NCBI GenBank assembly: GCA_018267925.1
Contig: JAFDXO010000024.1
Location: 23,303 to 87,302, forward strand
Source: Bacteroidota bacterium
Lineage (GTDB): Bacteria; Bacteroidota; Bacteroidia; Chitinophagales; Chitinophagaceae
Direction: 5' to 3'
Length of the DNA: 64,000 bases
The notes under the pieces were generated by a model. The model worked only from the letters and a program-made list of their open reading frames with translations, made no database searches and was not told the DNA's origin. Position numbers and translations under genes: made by a program. Every line of letters begins with the position of its first letter. The first letter of the stretch is position 1. Below are positions 17,772 to 26,582 of the stretch, piece after piece.

Positions 17772-18009
17772 TGAATAAATGGGTGTTTTTTAATGGAGTC
17801 AATTGTTTTTTTACCCATTCTAGTTTTTGCAATCAATGAACCTTGAGCTAAAGGTTGGATACTTTCTGAAAAAGGCAAGTGGAGATTTTAAAAAACGAAC
17901 TTGAATTAATGAGATTTTTAAGTTTTTACAACAGCATGAAGTTTGAGAATTATTTTTCCCGAAAGCCTTCGTGTATTTTGGACTAACTTGCACCCCCATT
18001 CAGCCCCGC

Positions 18010-18771
18010 ATGGAGTTAGCACAAGGCAAAAAAGTCTATTTCGCATCCGATTTTCATCTTGGCATCCCCGACAAGGCTACCAGCCAAGAAAGGGAAAGAC
18101 GTATTTGCCAATGGTTAGACGAAATTAAACAAGATGCGGCTCAACTATATTTGGTTGGCGATTTGTTTGACACTTGGTTTGAATATAAAAATGTAGTTCC
18201 CAAGGGATTTGTTCGATTTTTAGGCAAGCTCGCCGAATTGCGCGACACAGGGCTTTCAATTGAAGCATTTACCGGTAATCATGATTTATGGATGCACGGT
18301 TATTTTGAAGAAGAGTTGGGTATTCCGGTTCATCATCAGCCGATAGAACGAGTTTTTAATGGGAAGAAATTTTTTATTGCTCATGGTGATGGATTAGGTC
18401 CCGGCGATCGTGGCTATAAACTCCTTAAAAAAGTTTTGAGAAACCCTTTGTCACAATGGCTTTATCGTCGAATTCACCCCGATACGGGTGTAGGCCTTGC
18501 CGGTTGGTTTAGCCGATTGGGACCCAAGCACAATGTGGTAGAAAAGCCATTTCAGGGAGCAGAAAAAGAATGGTTGGTGCAGTTTTGCAAGGAAACATTG
18601 CACCATACTTATTTTGACTATTTTGTTTTTGGACATCGTCATATAGCCATAGAGTTTCCGTTGTCCAAAGAAAGCGTGTATGTAAACTTAGGCGACTGGA
18701 TTGTTTTTGACAGCTATGCTGAGTTTGATGGACAAAATTTGAAATTGAAATATTTTAATAAAGCACTGTGA
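18010..18771 (+). CDS. lpxH: UDP-2,3-diacylglucosamine diphosphatase
   Basis: At 253 residues this is a calcineurin-like metallophosphoesterase of the LpxH type. It hydrolyses UDP-2,3-diacylglucosamine to lipid X in lipid A synthesis. The metal motifs are in order: DFHLG, GDLFDTWFEY, GNHDLWMHGYF, AHGDGLGPGDRGYK and FGHRHIAIEF. I chose the ATG at 18010; a GTG at 17971 would add 13 residues. A TAACTTGC element at about 17987-17994 lies just upstream. The stop overlaps the GTG start of sixA (GTGA), so the genes are coupled. Confidence 0.88.
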   Translation: MELAQGKKVYFASDFHLGIPDKATSQERERRICQWLDEIKQDAAQLYLVGDLFDTWFEYKNVVPKGFVRFLGKLAELRDTGLSIEAFTGNHDLWMHGYFEEELGIPVHHQPIERVFNGKKFFIAHGDGLGPGDRGYKLLKKVLRNPLSQWLYRRIHPDTGVGLAGWFSRLGPKHNVVEKPFQGAEKEWLVQFCKETLHHTYFDYFVFGHRHIAIEFPLSKESVYVNLGDWIVFDSYAEFDGQNLKLKYFNKAL

Positions 18772-19274
18772 ACGAAGGGAAAAAGACACTCGTATTGATT
18801 CGACATGCTAAAAGCAGTTGGGCAAATCCTTTGCAAAGCGATTTCGACAGGTCGCTCAATGAACGAGGGGAGAAAGATGCCCCATTGATGGGAGAACGTT
18901 TACTCAAACTGAATATTTTACCGGATTTAATTATTTCCAGTACTGCAAAAAGAGCGGCACAAACAGCCAAAAAAATTGCTCAGGCTTTGCATTATGATAT
19001 CGGAAAAATAAAATGGGACGATGGTTTATATCACTGTATTCCACAAGTGCTGGAAGAAACAGCCATTGCACAATCGGACGAATTGCAAACCGTTTTTATA
19101 GTTGCGCATAACCCCGGAATTACCGATTTCGTTAACGAACTTTCAGACCAATTTCGAATAGACAACATGCCTACTTGCGGAGTGGTAGCAACCACTATTC
19201 AAGCAAAGAGTTGGGCAGCTTTTCATTCCGCACAAAAAGAGGTTTTTCTCTTTGAATATCCTAAAAATTTATGA
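18768..19274 (+). CDS. sixA: SixA-type histidine phosphatase family protein
   Basis: At 168 residues it is a small histidine-phosphatase-superfamily protein with the catalytic RHAKSSW motif (residues ~12-18), FDRSLNERGEKDA and a second His in VAHNPGITDFV. E. coli SixA removes phosphate from phospho-His residues of phosphotransfer proteins, but many relatives act on small phosphate esters. The start is GTG at 18768, overlapping the lpxH stop by 4 nt; the stop overlaps the next gene's ATG by 4 nt. That tight coupling to an amino-sugar-kinase-like gene hints at a small-molecule substrate. Confidence 0.82.
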   Translation: MNEGKKTLVLIRHAKSSWANPLQSDFDRSLNERGEKDAPLMGERLLKLNILPDLIISSTAKRAAQTAKKIAQALHYDIGKIKWDDGLYHCIPQVLEETAIAQSDELQTVFIVAHNPGITDFVNELSDQFRIDNMPTCGVVATTIQAKSWAAFHSAQKEVFLFEYPKNL

Positions 19275-20725
19275 CTAATAACTTTAGTGCCAGCTCAGAA
19301 ATCTTATCACACCTTTTTACGGAACATTTTGGAAGTACACCTGATAAAGTAGAACTATTACCGGTTTCCGGTTCCGATAGATGTTATTACCGACTTTCAA
19401 ACAAGACCCATACAGCTATCGGAACTTACAATGCCAACACGGCAGAAAACAATAGTTATTTCTATTTCACTCGGTTGTTTCAAAAGCATGGTATTCAAGT
19501 GCCTGAAGTGCTGAAAACAGCAAAGGATAAGAAACATTATTTGCAACAAGATTTGGGCTCAACTACCTTGTTTGACTATTTAATGCAAGAGGGATTTACC
19601 GATCAGGTGAAAAGTAAATTTCGGCAGGCAATCGAACAATTGGTGTTAGTGCATTGGATGGCCGGAAGAGAAACAAACTTTGAGCAATGCTTTGCTACCA
19701 AGCGATTTGATGAAAAAGCCATCATGGCAGATTTGCTCTATTTTAAATACTACTTCGCCGACTTGCAAAAGCTTTCTTACAATAAGACTTTGCTTGCTGA
19801 TGAGATGGAGGAATTAAGCCGAGAACTGGGACGATTGCAACCTCAAACACTGATGTATCGTGACTTTCAGAGCCGAAATATCATGTTGCACGACAATCGG
19901 GTTTCTTTGATAGACTTTCAAGGAGCCATGCAAGGAGCACCTCAATATGATCTGGCCTCACTGTTGTGGCAAGCCAAAGCACAGTTGCCGGAATCATGGA
20001 AGGAGGAATTGCTCAATGATTATATCACGGCCATGAATGCCTTGCCAATTGCAAGAATGGACGAACGGCATTTTCGAAAAGGATATGCCCAAATGGTGTT
20101 GCTTCGCTTGTTGCAAGTGTTGGGTGCTTATGGCTTTCGTGGATTGTTGGAACGAAAGCCACATTTTTTATCCAGCATAGCACCGGCTCTAAAAAATCTT
20201 GAAATATTTTTAGCATTGCATCCGCACTTGCCGTCCTATCCTGAACTACGCTCTTTGCTTGAAAGGATTAGTAGTCCGGAAATGCAGGCTCGATATGCCG
20301 CACCCGAGGTCGTAAAAGGAGATTGTAAATTGCAGGTTACCATCCAAAGCTTTTCTTATAAAAACGGACTTCCTAAAGATAAAACGGAACATGGTGGAGG
20401 ATATGTGTTTGATTGTAGAGGTATTCTTAATCCCGGCAGATTTGAAGCCTATAAGAAATTGACAGGTCTAGATATAGAGGTGCAAAATTTCTTAAAACAA
20501 GAAACGGCTATGCCCGAATTTTTGCAACATGTGTTTGCGTTAGTATCCATAAGTGTAGAAGATTATTTAGCTCGAGGGTTCGAACATTTGACTGTGTCTT
20601 TTGGTTGCACCGGTGGTCAACACCGTTCGGTTTTTGCAGCCGAGCAATTGGCACAATATCTACATGAACGCTATGGGTTAGCAGTGAAAGCTGCCCATCT
20701 GAATGAGAAAAAATGGGTGCGTTAA
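19271..20725 (+). CDS. APH/AmgK-like sugar kinase fused to a RapZ C-terminal domain
   Basis: This is a 484-residue two-domain protein. Residues ~1-330 are an APH/choline-kinase-like phosphotransferase close to AmgK (N-acetylmuramate/N-acetylglucosamine-1-kinase), with the catalytic loop MYRDFQSRNIML and the metal-binding DFQGAMQG. Residues ~350-484 match the C-terminal domain of the RNase adaptor RapZ: VTIQSFSYKNGLP, GGGYVFDCRGILNPGR and FGCTGGQHRSVFAAEQLA (about 443-459). In E. coli that domain senses glucosamine-6-phosphate; the RapZ N-terminal ATPase is absent here. The fusion suggests amino-sugar phosphorylation controlled by an amino-sugar ligand. It overlaps sixA by 4 nt and ends the lpxH-sixA operon. 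Confidence 0.87.
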   Translation: MTNNFSASSEILSHLFTEHFGSTPDKVELLPVSGSDRCYYRLSNKTHTAIGTYNANTAENNSYFYFTRLFQKHGIQVPEVLKTAKDKKHYLQQDLGSTTLFDYLMQEGFTDQVKSKFRQAIEQLVLVHWMAGRETNFEQCFATKRFDEKAIMADLLYFKYYFADLQKLSYNKTLLADEMEELSRELGRLQPQTLMYRDFQSRNIMLHDNRVSLIDFQGAMQGAPQYDLASLLWQAKAQLPESWKEELLNDYITAMNALPIARMDERHFRKGYAQMVLLRLLQVLGAYGFRGLLERKPHFLSSIAPALKNLEIFLALHPHLPSYPELRSLLERISSPEMQARYAAPEVVKGDCKLQVTIQSFSYKNGLPKDKTEHGGGYVFDCRGILNPGRFEAYKKLTGLDIEVQNFLKQETAMPEFLQHVFALVSISVEDYLARGFEHLTVSFGCTGGQHRSVFAAEQLAQYLHERYGLAVKAAHLNEKKWVR

Positions 20726-20902
20726 GAATCAGCCATTAAAAGAGAAGCCACGCTAAACTTTTTCAAAAATGCAAAAATTTTGAAAAGAGTTGTGGTTTTT
20801 AAACGCGGATAGAAACTTGTGTTTTGATGACAGAACGAAGAGAAATGGTGTTATATACAAGTTGATTTTGTTATAGTGTATCTTTTCGGGATTAAGTAAA
20901 AC

Positions 20903-20925
20903 AAAAAATCGCCCTAAGGCGATTT
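20903..20925 (-). terminator. Terminator of the tRNA-Ala transcript
   Basis: On the minus strand an 8-bp perfect hairpin (AAATCGCC / GGCGATTT, 4-nt loop) ends in a T run, 8 nt beyond the tRNA 3' end. Confidence 0.8.
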
Positions 20926-20932
20926 AAAGCTG

Positions 20933-21006
<74 letters not shown>

Positions 21007-21089
21007 AAGTATGATGTGCCGGTTATGCGGGAGCAAATCTATACATTGTCGTTGCTTTTTCACATAGGCAACTCAAATATTTTATCTTC

Positions 21090-21743
21090 TTACTTCTTCT
21101 TACTAAAAAAATCACGTAATTCTTTGCTCATTTCTTCTCCGCGTTTTCGAAGATCTTGCAGTTCATCATTTACATTCTTTTTAAACTTTTGAAAATCGAG
21201 GGGTTCACCTCCGGTCATATATTGTATCTCTTCCGGTGTGCGTGCAAGCGGAATGACAATCCAAGAAATTATATAGGCTAAGAAACCAATGCCTGCTGTC
21301 AAGAACAGAACTACCATAATTAAGCGCACAATGACGGGATCTATATCAAAATAATTGGCAATCCCACTACAAACACCCCCCAGCATTTTATCGTTAGGGT
21401 TGCGATATAAACGATGTTGACCTCCTGTGGTGCGGGGTTCATATCTTGTGGGCAGGTAAGGATTGGTGGCTGAGGCATTGTCAGAACTAATAGAATAAGC
21501 CGGACCTAACGTGTCTATAACTTTAGTTACATCTGCCTTGTCCACACAAGGAGTACCGGATTGTAAACGTGCGGAAAATAGTTCGGCAATTCTATACTCA
21601 ATGTCTTGAATGATTTCGTCCTTTCCTTCTTCGTTGGAAAAATGTAGCTCTAAAGATTTTATATAGTCGCGTAAAGCGAGGTAGGCATCTTCCTCAATTG
21701 GAATTAGACGACCGGCAAGATTAATTTGAATGATACGTTGCAT
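21090..21743 (-). CDS. PspC-domain membrane protein
   Basis: At 217 residues it has a soluble N-terminal part (1-~100, with a helical charged region HFSNEEGKDEIIQDIEYRIAE) and then a PspC domain: LYRNPNDKMLGGVCSGIANYF followed by two hydrophobic helices ending in SWIVIPLA. The C-terminal ~45 residues are charged and helical. PspC proteins sit in the inner membrane and sense or counter envelope stress; no pspA is nearby. It follows the padR gene by 14 nt, a frequent pairing in Bacteroidota, so it is probably controlled by that repressor. Confidence 0.88.
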   Translation of the reverse strand: MQRIIQINLAGRLIPIEEDAYLALRDYIKSLELHFSNEEGKDEIIQDIEYRIAELFSARLQSGTPCVDKADVTKVIDTLGPAYSISSDNASATNPYLPTRYEPRTTGGQHRLYRNPNDKMLGGVCSGIANYFDIDPVIVRLIMVVLFLTAGIGFLAYIISWIVIPLARTPEEIQYMTGGEPLDFQKFKKNVNDELQDLRKRGEEMSKELRDFFSKKK

Positions 21744-21757
21744 TGTTAAAGTAAATT

Positions 21758-22087
21758 TTATTGTGCTGTTATATGATTTACGGCATCGCTCAGCTCAGCC
21801 CAGCTTGCCAATAGTTGATGGTAAAATTTCAAACCCGGTTTGGTGAGTGTGTAATATTTGCGGGGTGGGCCGGAGGGGGATTCTTCCCAGCGATAGGTCA
21901 GTACTTCGGCATTTTTGAGCCGTGTAAGCAAGGGGTATAAGGTACCCTCCAATACAATCAAGTTTGATTTTTTCAATTGTTCTAAAATATCACTGGGATA
22001 GGCTTCTTTTTCTCGAAAAATTATTCCAAGGATGCACAATTCCAACAAGCCTTTCCGCATTTGCGATTCCGTATTCTCAATATTCAT
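21758..22087 (-). CDS. PadR-family transcriptional regulator
   Basis: At 109 residues it is a short PadR winged-helix protein: MRKGLLELCILGIIFREKEAYPSDILEQL is the first half of the DNA-binding domain and GTLYPLLTRLKNAEVLTYRWEESPSGPPRKYYTLT the wing. The C-terminal dimerisation helix is short. It probably represses its own operon, padR-pspC. The inducer cannot be told. Confidence 0.92.
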   Translation of the reverse strand: MNIENTESQMRKGLLELCILGIIFREKEAYPSDILEQLKKSNLIVLEGTLYPLLTRLKNAEVLTYRWEESPSGPPRKYYTLTKPGLKFYHQLLASWAELSDAVNHITAQ

Positions 22088-22195
22088 CCTAAAGTCAATT
22101 ACAGTGCAAAGCTATTGCAAAAACAAATACTATGCAATGCCAAGTACTGTTTATAGAAAAATTAACAAAAAAAAATTCACCAACTTTGTGATACG

Positions 22196-23596
22196 ATGTT
22201 TAATTCAATTTCGGAATCTGATTTAGAATTTTTCTGTTCAGCCATAGGCACAACTTACGTAATAACAAGTGAAGATCAGTTGCTTCGTTGTGCATCCGAC
22301 CATACAGAAGATTTTGTGTATAAACCGGAGGTAGTGCTACAACCCGCCAATGCAAAAGAGATTAGTGAATTGCTGTGCTATTGTAATGAACAAAATATTG
22401 CTGTAACACCTCGTGGAGCAGGCACAGGATTGAGTGGGGGGGCATTGCCAATTTTTGGAGGTGTGTGCTTAGATACCAAAAGGTTAAACCAAATTTTGAC
22501 TATTGACGAGCAAAATTTTCAAGTGATTACCGAGCCGGGTGTCATAACGGAAGAATTGCAACAGCAAGTTCGTTTGCATGGATTGATGTATCCGCCCGAC
22601 CCAGCCAGCCGCGGTTCTTGCTTTATTGGCGGCAATATTGCAGAAAATTCGGGTGGGCCAAGAGCTGTAAAGTATGGTGTGGTAAAAGATTATGTGCTGA
22701 ACTTAGAAGTTGTATTGCCCAATGGAGAAATTATTTGGACGGGTGCCAATGTGTTGAAAAACGCAACGGGATATAATCTGACACAGTTGATTGTAGGCAG
22801 TGAAGGAACCTTAGGAGTTGTTACAAAAATTGTTTTACGCCTTATTCCTGCTGTTCAGCATGATTTATTAATGTTGGTTCCTTTTCGTTCTGCCGAAGCA
22901 GCCTGCGAAGCTGTAAATGCCATTATGCTAAACGGTATCATGCCGTCAGCATTAGAGTTTATGGAGCGGGATGCTATTGTTTGGGCTATGGATTTTGTAC
23001 AACATTCGGCCGTGCCGTTGGCTTCAGATATTCAAGCACATTTACTTGTTGAGGTTGATGGAAACGATTCAGAATTGCTGTATAAGGAGATGGAAAAAAT
23101 CTCTGAATTACTGAGCCGGTTTGATATTGGTGACATATTGTTTGCCGATAGTCATGAACAAAAGCAAATGCTTTGGAACTTGCGAAGGAAGGTGGGTGAA
23201 GCCGTCAAGAGCAATTCTGTATATAAAGAAGAAGATACCGTAGTGCCACGTGCTGCCTTACCTCAATTGTTGCGTGCTGTAAAGCGAATTGGTGCTGAAT
23301 ACGGTTTTCATTCGGTATGTTATGGTCATGCAGGTGATGGCAACTTGCATATAAACATTGTGAAGCAGAACATGAGTGAGGAAGATTGGTTAGGTAAACT
23401 ACCCTTAGGCATACGCAAATTGTTTGAAGAAGTTGTGAAGTTAGGAGGTACGATTTCCGGTGAACATGGTATAGGTTTGGTGCAAAAGAACTATTTGGAT
23501 GTTGTGTTTTCAGAAACGCAAATACGATTGATGAAGGAAATAAAACGAGTTTTTGATCCAAACGGTATTCTCAATCCGGGAAAAATATTTGTGTGA
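22196..23596 (+). CDS. glcD: FAD-linked oxidase, GlcD (glycolate/D-lactate dehydrogenase) type
   Basis: At 466 residues it has the FAD_binding_4 (PCMH) domain with VTPRGAGTGLSGGALP (about residues 73-88) and the FAD-oxidase C-terminal domain with CYGHAGDGNLHINI, GGTISGEHGIG and DPNGILNPGKIF. The family oxidises D-2-hydroxy acids such as glycolate or D-lactate. The GlcE and GlcF subunits are not adjacent, so the exact substrate and electron acceptor are open. It diverges from padR. Confidence 0.87.
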   Translation: MFNSISESDLEFFCSAIGTTYVITSEDQLLRCASDHTEDFVYKPEVVLQPANAKEISELLCYCNEQNIAVTPRGAGTGLSGGALPIFGGVCLDTKRLNQILTIDEQNFQVITEPGVITEELQQQVRLHGLMYPPDPASRGSCFIGGNIAENSGGPRAVKYGVVKDYVLNLEVVLPNGEIIWTGANVLKNATGYNLTQLIVGSEGTLGVVTKIVLRLIPAVQHDLLMLVPFRSAEAACEAVNAIMLNGIMPSALEFMERDAIVWAMDFVQHSAVPLASDIQAHLLVEVDGNDSELLYKEMEKISELLSRFDIGDILFADSHEQKQMLWNLRRKVGEAVKSNSVYKEEDTVVPRAALPQLLRAVKRIGAEYGFHSVCYGHAGDGNLHINIVKQNMSEEDWLGKLPLGIRKLFEEVVKLGGTISGEHGIGLVQKNYLDVVFSETQIRLMKEIKRVFDPNGILNPGKIFV

Positions 23597-23597
23597 G

Positions 23598-23650
23598 AAA
23601 AGCTCAATGGACAATCCGGAATAAATGACTTTTGAATGAGCTTTTTTCTT
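23598..23650 (+). terminator. Probable terminator after glcD
   Basis: A 9-bp inverted repeat (AAAAGCTCA at 23598 / TGAGCTTTT at 23637) brackets a 30-nt loop and runs into TTTTTTCTTCTTTT. The loop is long, so the call is moderate. Confidence 0.5.
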
Positions 23651-23919
23651 CTTTTAGTATTGCTAAATGGCAAATAAAACTTGGGAAAATGAGGCTGATA
23701 TTGATAAGCGGAGCTACGTGTGATGATTACACATAGGATCTATACCTTTGGCTATTTAGTATTTTGTGCGTATATCGAAAGTGAAACTATTTACCAGTAA
23801 GAATCACTTTATTCGTTCTTACAAAAAGAGACGCTACCTTTTACCCAATTGTAGTTTCAATTTTGCTCAGTCTGTAATTAGAAATGACAGAACAATTTTA
23901 AAAAGGATTTAAAAGCTAT
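23651..23919. other. Intergenic, no feature seen
   Basis: This stretch between convergent glcD and the NMO gene is AT-rich. I find no plausible coding frame, strong hairpin or repeat in it. Confidence 0.5.
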
Positions 23920-24873
23920 TTAAAATTGAAAAGGATGGTTCATGGTGTGCATAAATTCTTGCCAAACATGGGCAACGATTTCGCCTGCCGGCTTTATCTC
24001 TTTGATGATGGCACTCACTTGCCCAATTTCCAATTCGCCTTCAAATAATTCGCCTTCAAACATGCCTTTTTTAGCACGTCCTCTGCCAAGTAGGGTGTTT
24101 AATTCCTCCTTGTTGGCACACCGCGCTTCTGCCTGCTGCACTTGTTGATAAAAGTTATTTTTCAATAATCGAACAGGGGTGAGTTCTTTTAAGGAAAGCA
24201 TGGTGTCGCCTTCATTTGCTTGTATAATTAATTCTTTGAAAGCCATGTGACTGGATGCTTCTGGTGTACAGACAAAGCGAGTGCCCATTTGTACCGCTTC
24301 TGCACCTAAAGCCATCATCGCATACATGCCACGACCCGTAGCAATGCCACCTGCCGCAATAAGGGGAATTTGAATTGCTTCACGAACGGACGGAATCAGG
24401 CAAAGGGTGGTTGTTTCTTCTCGCCCGTTGTGTCCGCCGGCTTCAAAACCTTCAGCTACAACTGCATCTACACCGGCATCTTGGCTTTTCTTGGCAAATT
24501 TTGCACTGCTTACCACATGCACAACCGTAATGCCTGCATTTTTAAGAATGGAAGTCCATGTCTTAGGGTTTCCGGCAGAAGTAAAAACAATTGGAACCTT
24601 TTCTTCTAAAATTGTTTCGATATGCTTGTCTATGTCAGGGTATAGTAATGGTAGATTAACACCAAAAGGCTTGCTGGTAGCGGCTTTACACTTCTGTATA
24701 TGTTCTTTAAGTGTTTGAGGGTACATACTTCCTGCACCAATTAGCCCAAGCCCGCCAGCATTACTTACGGCAGAAGCCAATCGCCAACCAGATGCCCAAA
24801 TCATGCCTGCTTGAATGAGGGGATAATCAATGCTAAAAAGTTGAGTAATTCGGTTGTTAAAAGCAGGTTGCAT
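23920..24873 (-). CDS. Nitronate monooxygenase / NPD-type FMN enzyme
   Basis: At 317 residues it is a TIM-barrel FMN protein of the NMO/2-nitropropane dioxygenase family: YPLIQAGMIWASGWRLASAVSNAGGLGLIGAGSM at the N-terminus, VVAEGFEAGGHNG with the candidate catalytic His, and the phosphate-binding LIAAGGIATGRGMYAMMALGAEAVQMGTRF. The family includes nitronate monooxygenases and FabK-type enoyl-ACP reductases. The sequence does not settle which, and no fatty-acid genes are adjacent. Confidence 0.85.
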   Translation of the reverse strand: MQPAFNNRITQLFSIDYPLIQAGMIWASGWRLASAVSNAGGLGLIGAGSMYPQTLKEHIQKCKAATSKPFGVNLPLLYPDIDKHIETILEEKVPIVFTSAGNPKTWTSILKNAGITVVHVVSSAKFAKKSQDAGVDAVVAEGFEAGGHNGREETTTLCLIPSVREAIQIPLIAAGGIATGRGMYAMMALGAEAVQMGTRFVCTPEASSHMAFKELIIQANEGDTMLSLKELTPVRLLKNNFYQQVQQAEARCANKEELNTLLGRGRAKKGMFEGELFEGELEIGQVSAIIKEIKPAGEIVAHVWQEFMHTMNHPFQF

Positions 24874-24915
24874 AAGGCAAGCAAATGTTTTTCAATCTAA
24901 AAAAGGAAGTCTATT

Positions 24916-25914
24916 TTATCCTAAGTCAATTTCTGTGTTGTCGCCTATGTTTAAGCTTTGGCTCAAACCGCGTACAAAAGCATCGTTACCGATGATGGAA
25001 GAGTGCAACACTACTTCATCCAACTCGGCAAAAGATCCAATGATAGAATCTTTGACAATGGAATATTTTATAGTGGTGTATTCGCCAATGGAGACATTGG
25101 GTCCGATAATAGAATTGGTAATGTTGCAACCCTCTGCAATGTTGACGGGTGGAATGACAACTGTGTTGTGAAAGTTGTATTCTTTTTGATTAATGCCATT
25201 CTCTTCCATTTGTTTGAGTAGAATTGCATTGGTAGCCAGCAGGGTTTCTTTTTTTCCACAGTCAAACCAATTGTTTACCCGAAATGCTTTGAATGGCACA
25301 CCGGCTTCTACCATTTGTTGAAGCGCGTGAGTTAAATGATATTCGCCATCTTCGTCATTCCGATTATACAGATTTTTATCGAGAGCTGCATAAAGAGCCT
25401 TGGTTTCTTTGATGTAATAAACACCTACCAAAGCCATGTTTGATTTTGGAATGAGTGGTTTTTCTACCATGCGCAAAACATTGTCTTTATTGTCGAGTTC
25501 TGCTACGCCAAAGCTTCGAGGATCATCTACCTTACGTACACCAATTTGTGAAATGGGGCTATCTAAAAGGTCTTTTACATTGTAGTCAAAAATAGTGTCG
25601 CCCAACACAATCAGCACTTCGTCATCTTGCACAGCATCGCGTGTCAGCCAAATAGCATGTCCGGTTCCTCGGCGATCGTTTTGTGTAACGAGCGAATAGG
25701 AGAGTTCTGGATAGGTTTTAGCGATATAACGCTGAATTTTTTCACCCAGATATCCGATGACAAATACAAATTCGGTTACACCGGCATCCAGCAATTGGTC
25801 AATGATCACGCCAAGAATTGTTTTTCCGGCAATGGGGATGAGTGCTTTGGGTTGTGTATAGGTCAGAGGACGAAGTTTGGTGCCGGCACCTGCAACTGGA
25901 ATTATGGCTTTCAC
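24916..25914 (-). CDS. Sugar-phosphate nucleotidyltransferase with left-handed beta-helix tail
   Basis: At 332 residues it opens with the nucleotidyltransferase signature PVAGAGTKLRPLTYTQPKAL (residues ~6-25) and the metal-binding LGDTIFD. The C-terminal ~90 residues carry hexapeptide repeats (NITNSIIGPNVSIGEYTTI, VKDSIIGSFAELDEVVLHSSIIGNDA). This is the layout of long RmlA/GlmU-like enzymes that make NDP-sugars. The first signature residue pair is A-G-T-K rather than the more common G-T-R. Its sugar cannot be assigned; it may serve envelope polysaccharide, like the 4155 transferase. Confidence 0.87.
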   Translation of the reverse strand: MKAIIPVAGAGTKLRPLTYTQPKALIPIAGKTILGVIIDQLLDAGVTEFVFVIGYLGEKIQRYIAKTYPELSYSLVTQNDRRGTGHAIWLTRDAVQDDEVLIVLGDTIFDYNVKDLLDSPISQIGVRKVDDPRSFGVAELDNKDNVLRMVEKPLIPKSNMALVGVYYIKETKALYAALDKNLYNRNDEDGEYHLTHALQQMVEAGVPFKAFRVNNWFDCGKKETLLATNAILLKQMEENGINQKEYNFHNTVVIPPVNIAEGCNITNSIIGPNVSIGEYTTIKYSIVKDSIIGSFAELDEVVLHSSIIGNDAFVRGLSQSLNIGDNTEIDLG

Positions 25915-25970
25915 GCTATAATTTTTTTGGGCTGTGAAATTAATAAAGAATGGTGTAAAAGAAGTTAGAA

Positions 25971-26570
25971 CTACTTACTTGCTTTAATACTTTCCCATGT
26001 TTGGTATAGAGATTCTTGGGTAGGGCGATTATCCGGAATTTCTGATAAAGGCTGACAAGCGTACCAGTCTTGAAAGCAGTCTTGAGGTAAGGATTGATAA
26101 AGGGCGGTTCCTTTTGTTTTCCAAGCAATCATTTCATCACTCACTTCTTTGATGATTTTTGCCGGATTACCTACTACTAAAGATCGTTTTGGAATAATTG
26201 TTTTTGCGGGCACAAAAGATAAAGCACCAATGATACTTTCGTCTTCTATCACCACTTCGTCCATCAAAACACTGTTCATGCCTACCAGCACATTTCGTCC
26301 GACGGTGGCACCATGAATGATAGCTCCATGCCCTATGTGTGCGCCTTCTTTTAAAACTACCGTAACACCTGGGAACATGTGTACTGTACAGTTTTCCTGC
26401 ACATTGCAACCATCTTCAATCACAATGCCGCCCCAATCACCACGCAAGGCAGCTCCTGGTCCGATATATACGTCTTTGCCAATAATTACATTTCCGGTAA
26501 CTGCAGCTTGTGGGTGAACAAATGATGAGGGGTGCACAACCGGTATAAACCCTTTAAATGCGTAGAACAT
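25971..26570 (-). CDS. Gamma-carbonic-anhydrase-like hexapeptide protein (PaaY/YrdA type)
   Basis: At 199 residues it is a left-handed beta-helix protein with the gamma-CA zinc residues in ENCTVHMFPG and EGAHIGHGAIIHG (three His), the RGDWGGIVIEDGCNVQE turn and the VVGNPAKIIKEVSDEM tail. Members are carbonic anhydrases or hydrolases such as PaaY; no phenylacetate genes are near. It sits 12 nt from ppx on the same strand. Confidence 0.88.
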   Translation of the reverse strand: MFYAFKGFIPVVHPSSFVHPQAAVTGNVIIGKDVYIGPGAALRGDWGGIVIEDGCNVQENCTVHMFPGVTVVLKEGAHIGHGAIIHGATVGRNVLVGMNSVLMDEVVIEDESIIGALSFVPAKTIIPKRSLVVGNPAKIIKEVSDEMIAWKTKGTALYQSLPQDCFQDWYACQPLSEIPDNRPTQESLYQTWESIKASK

Positions 26571-26582
26571 AATTCAAAGTTA

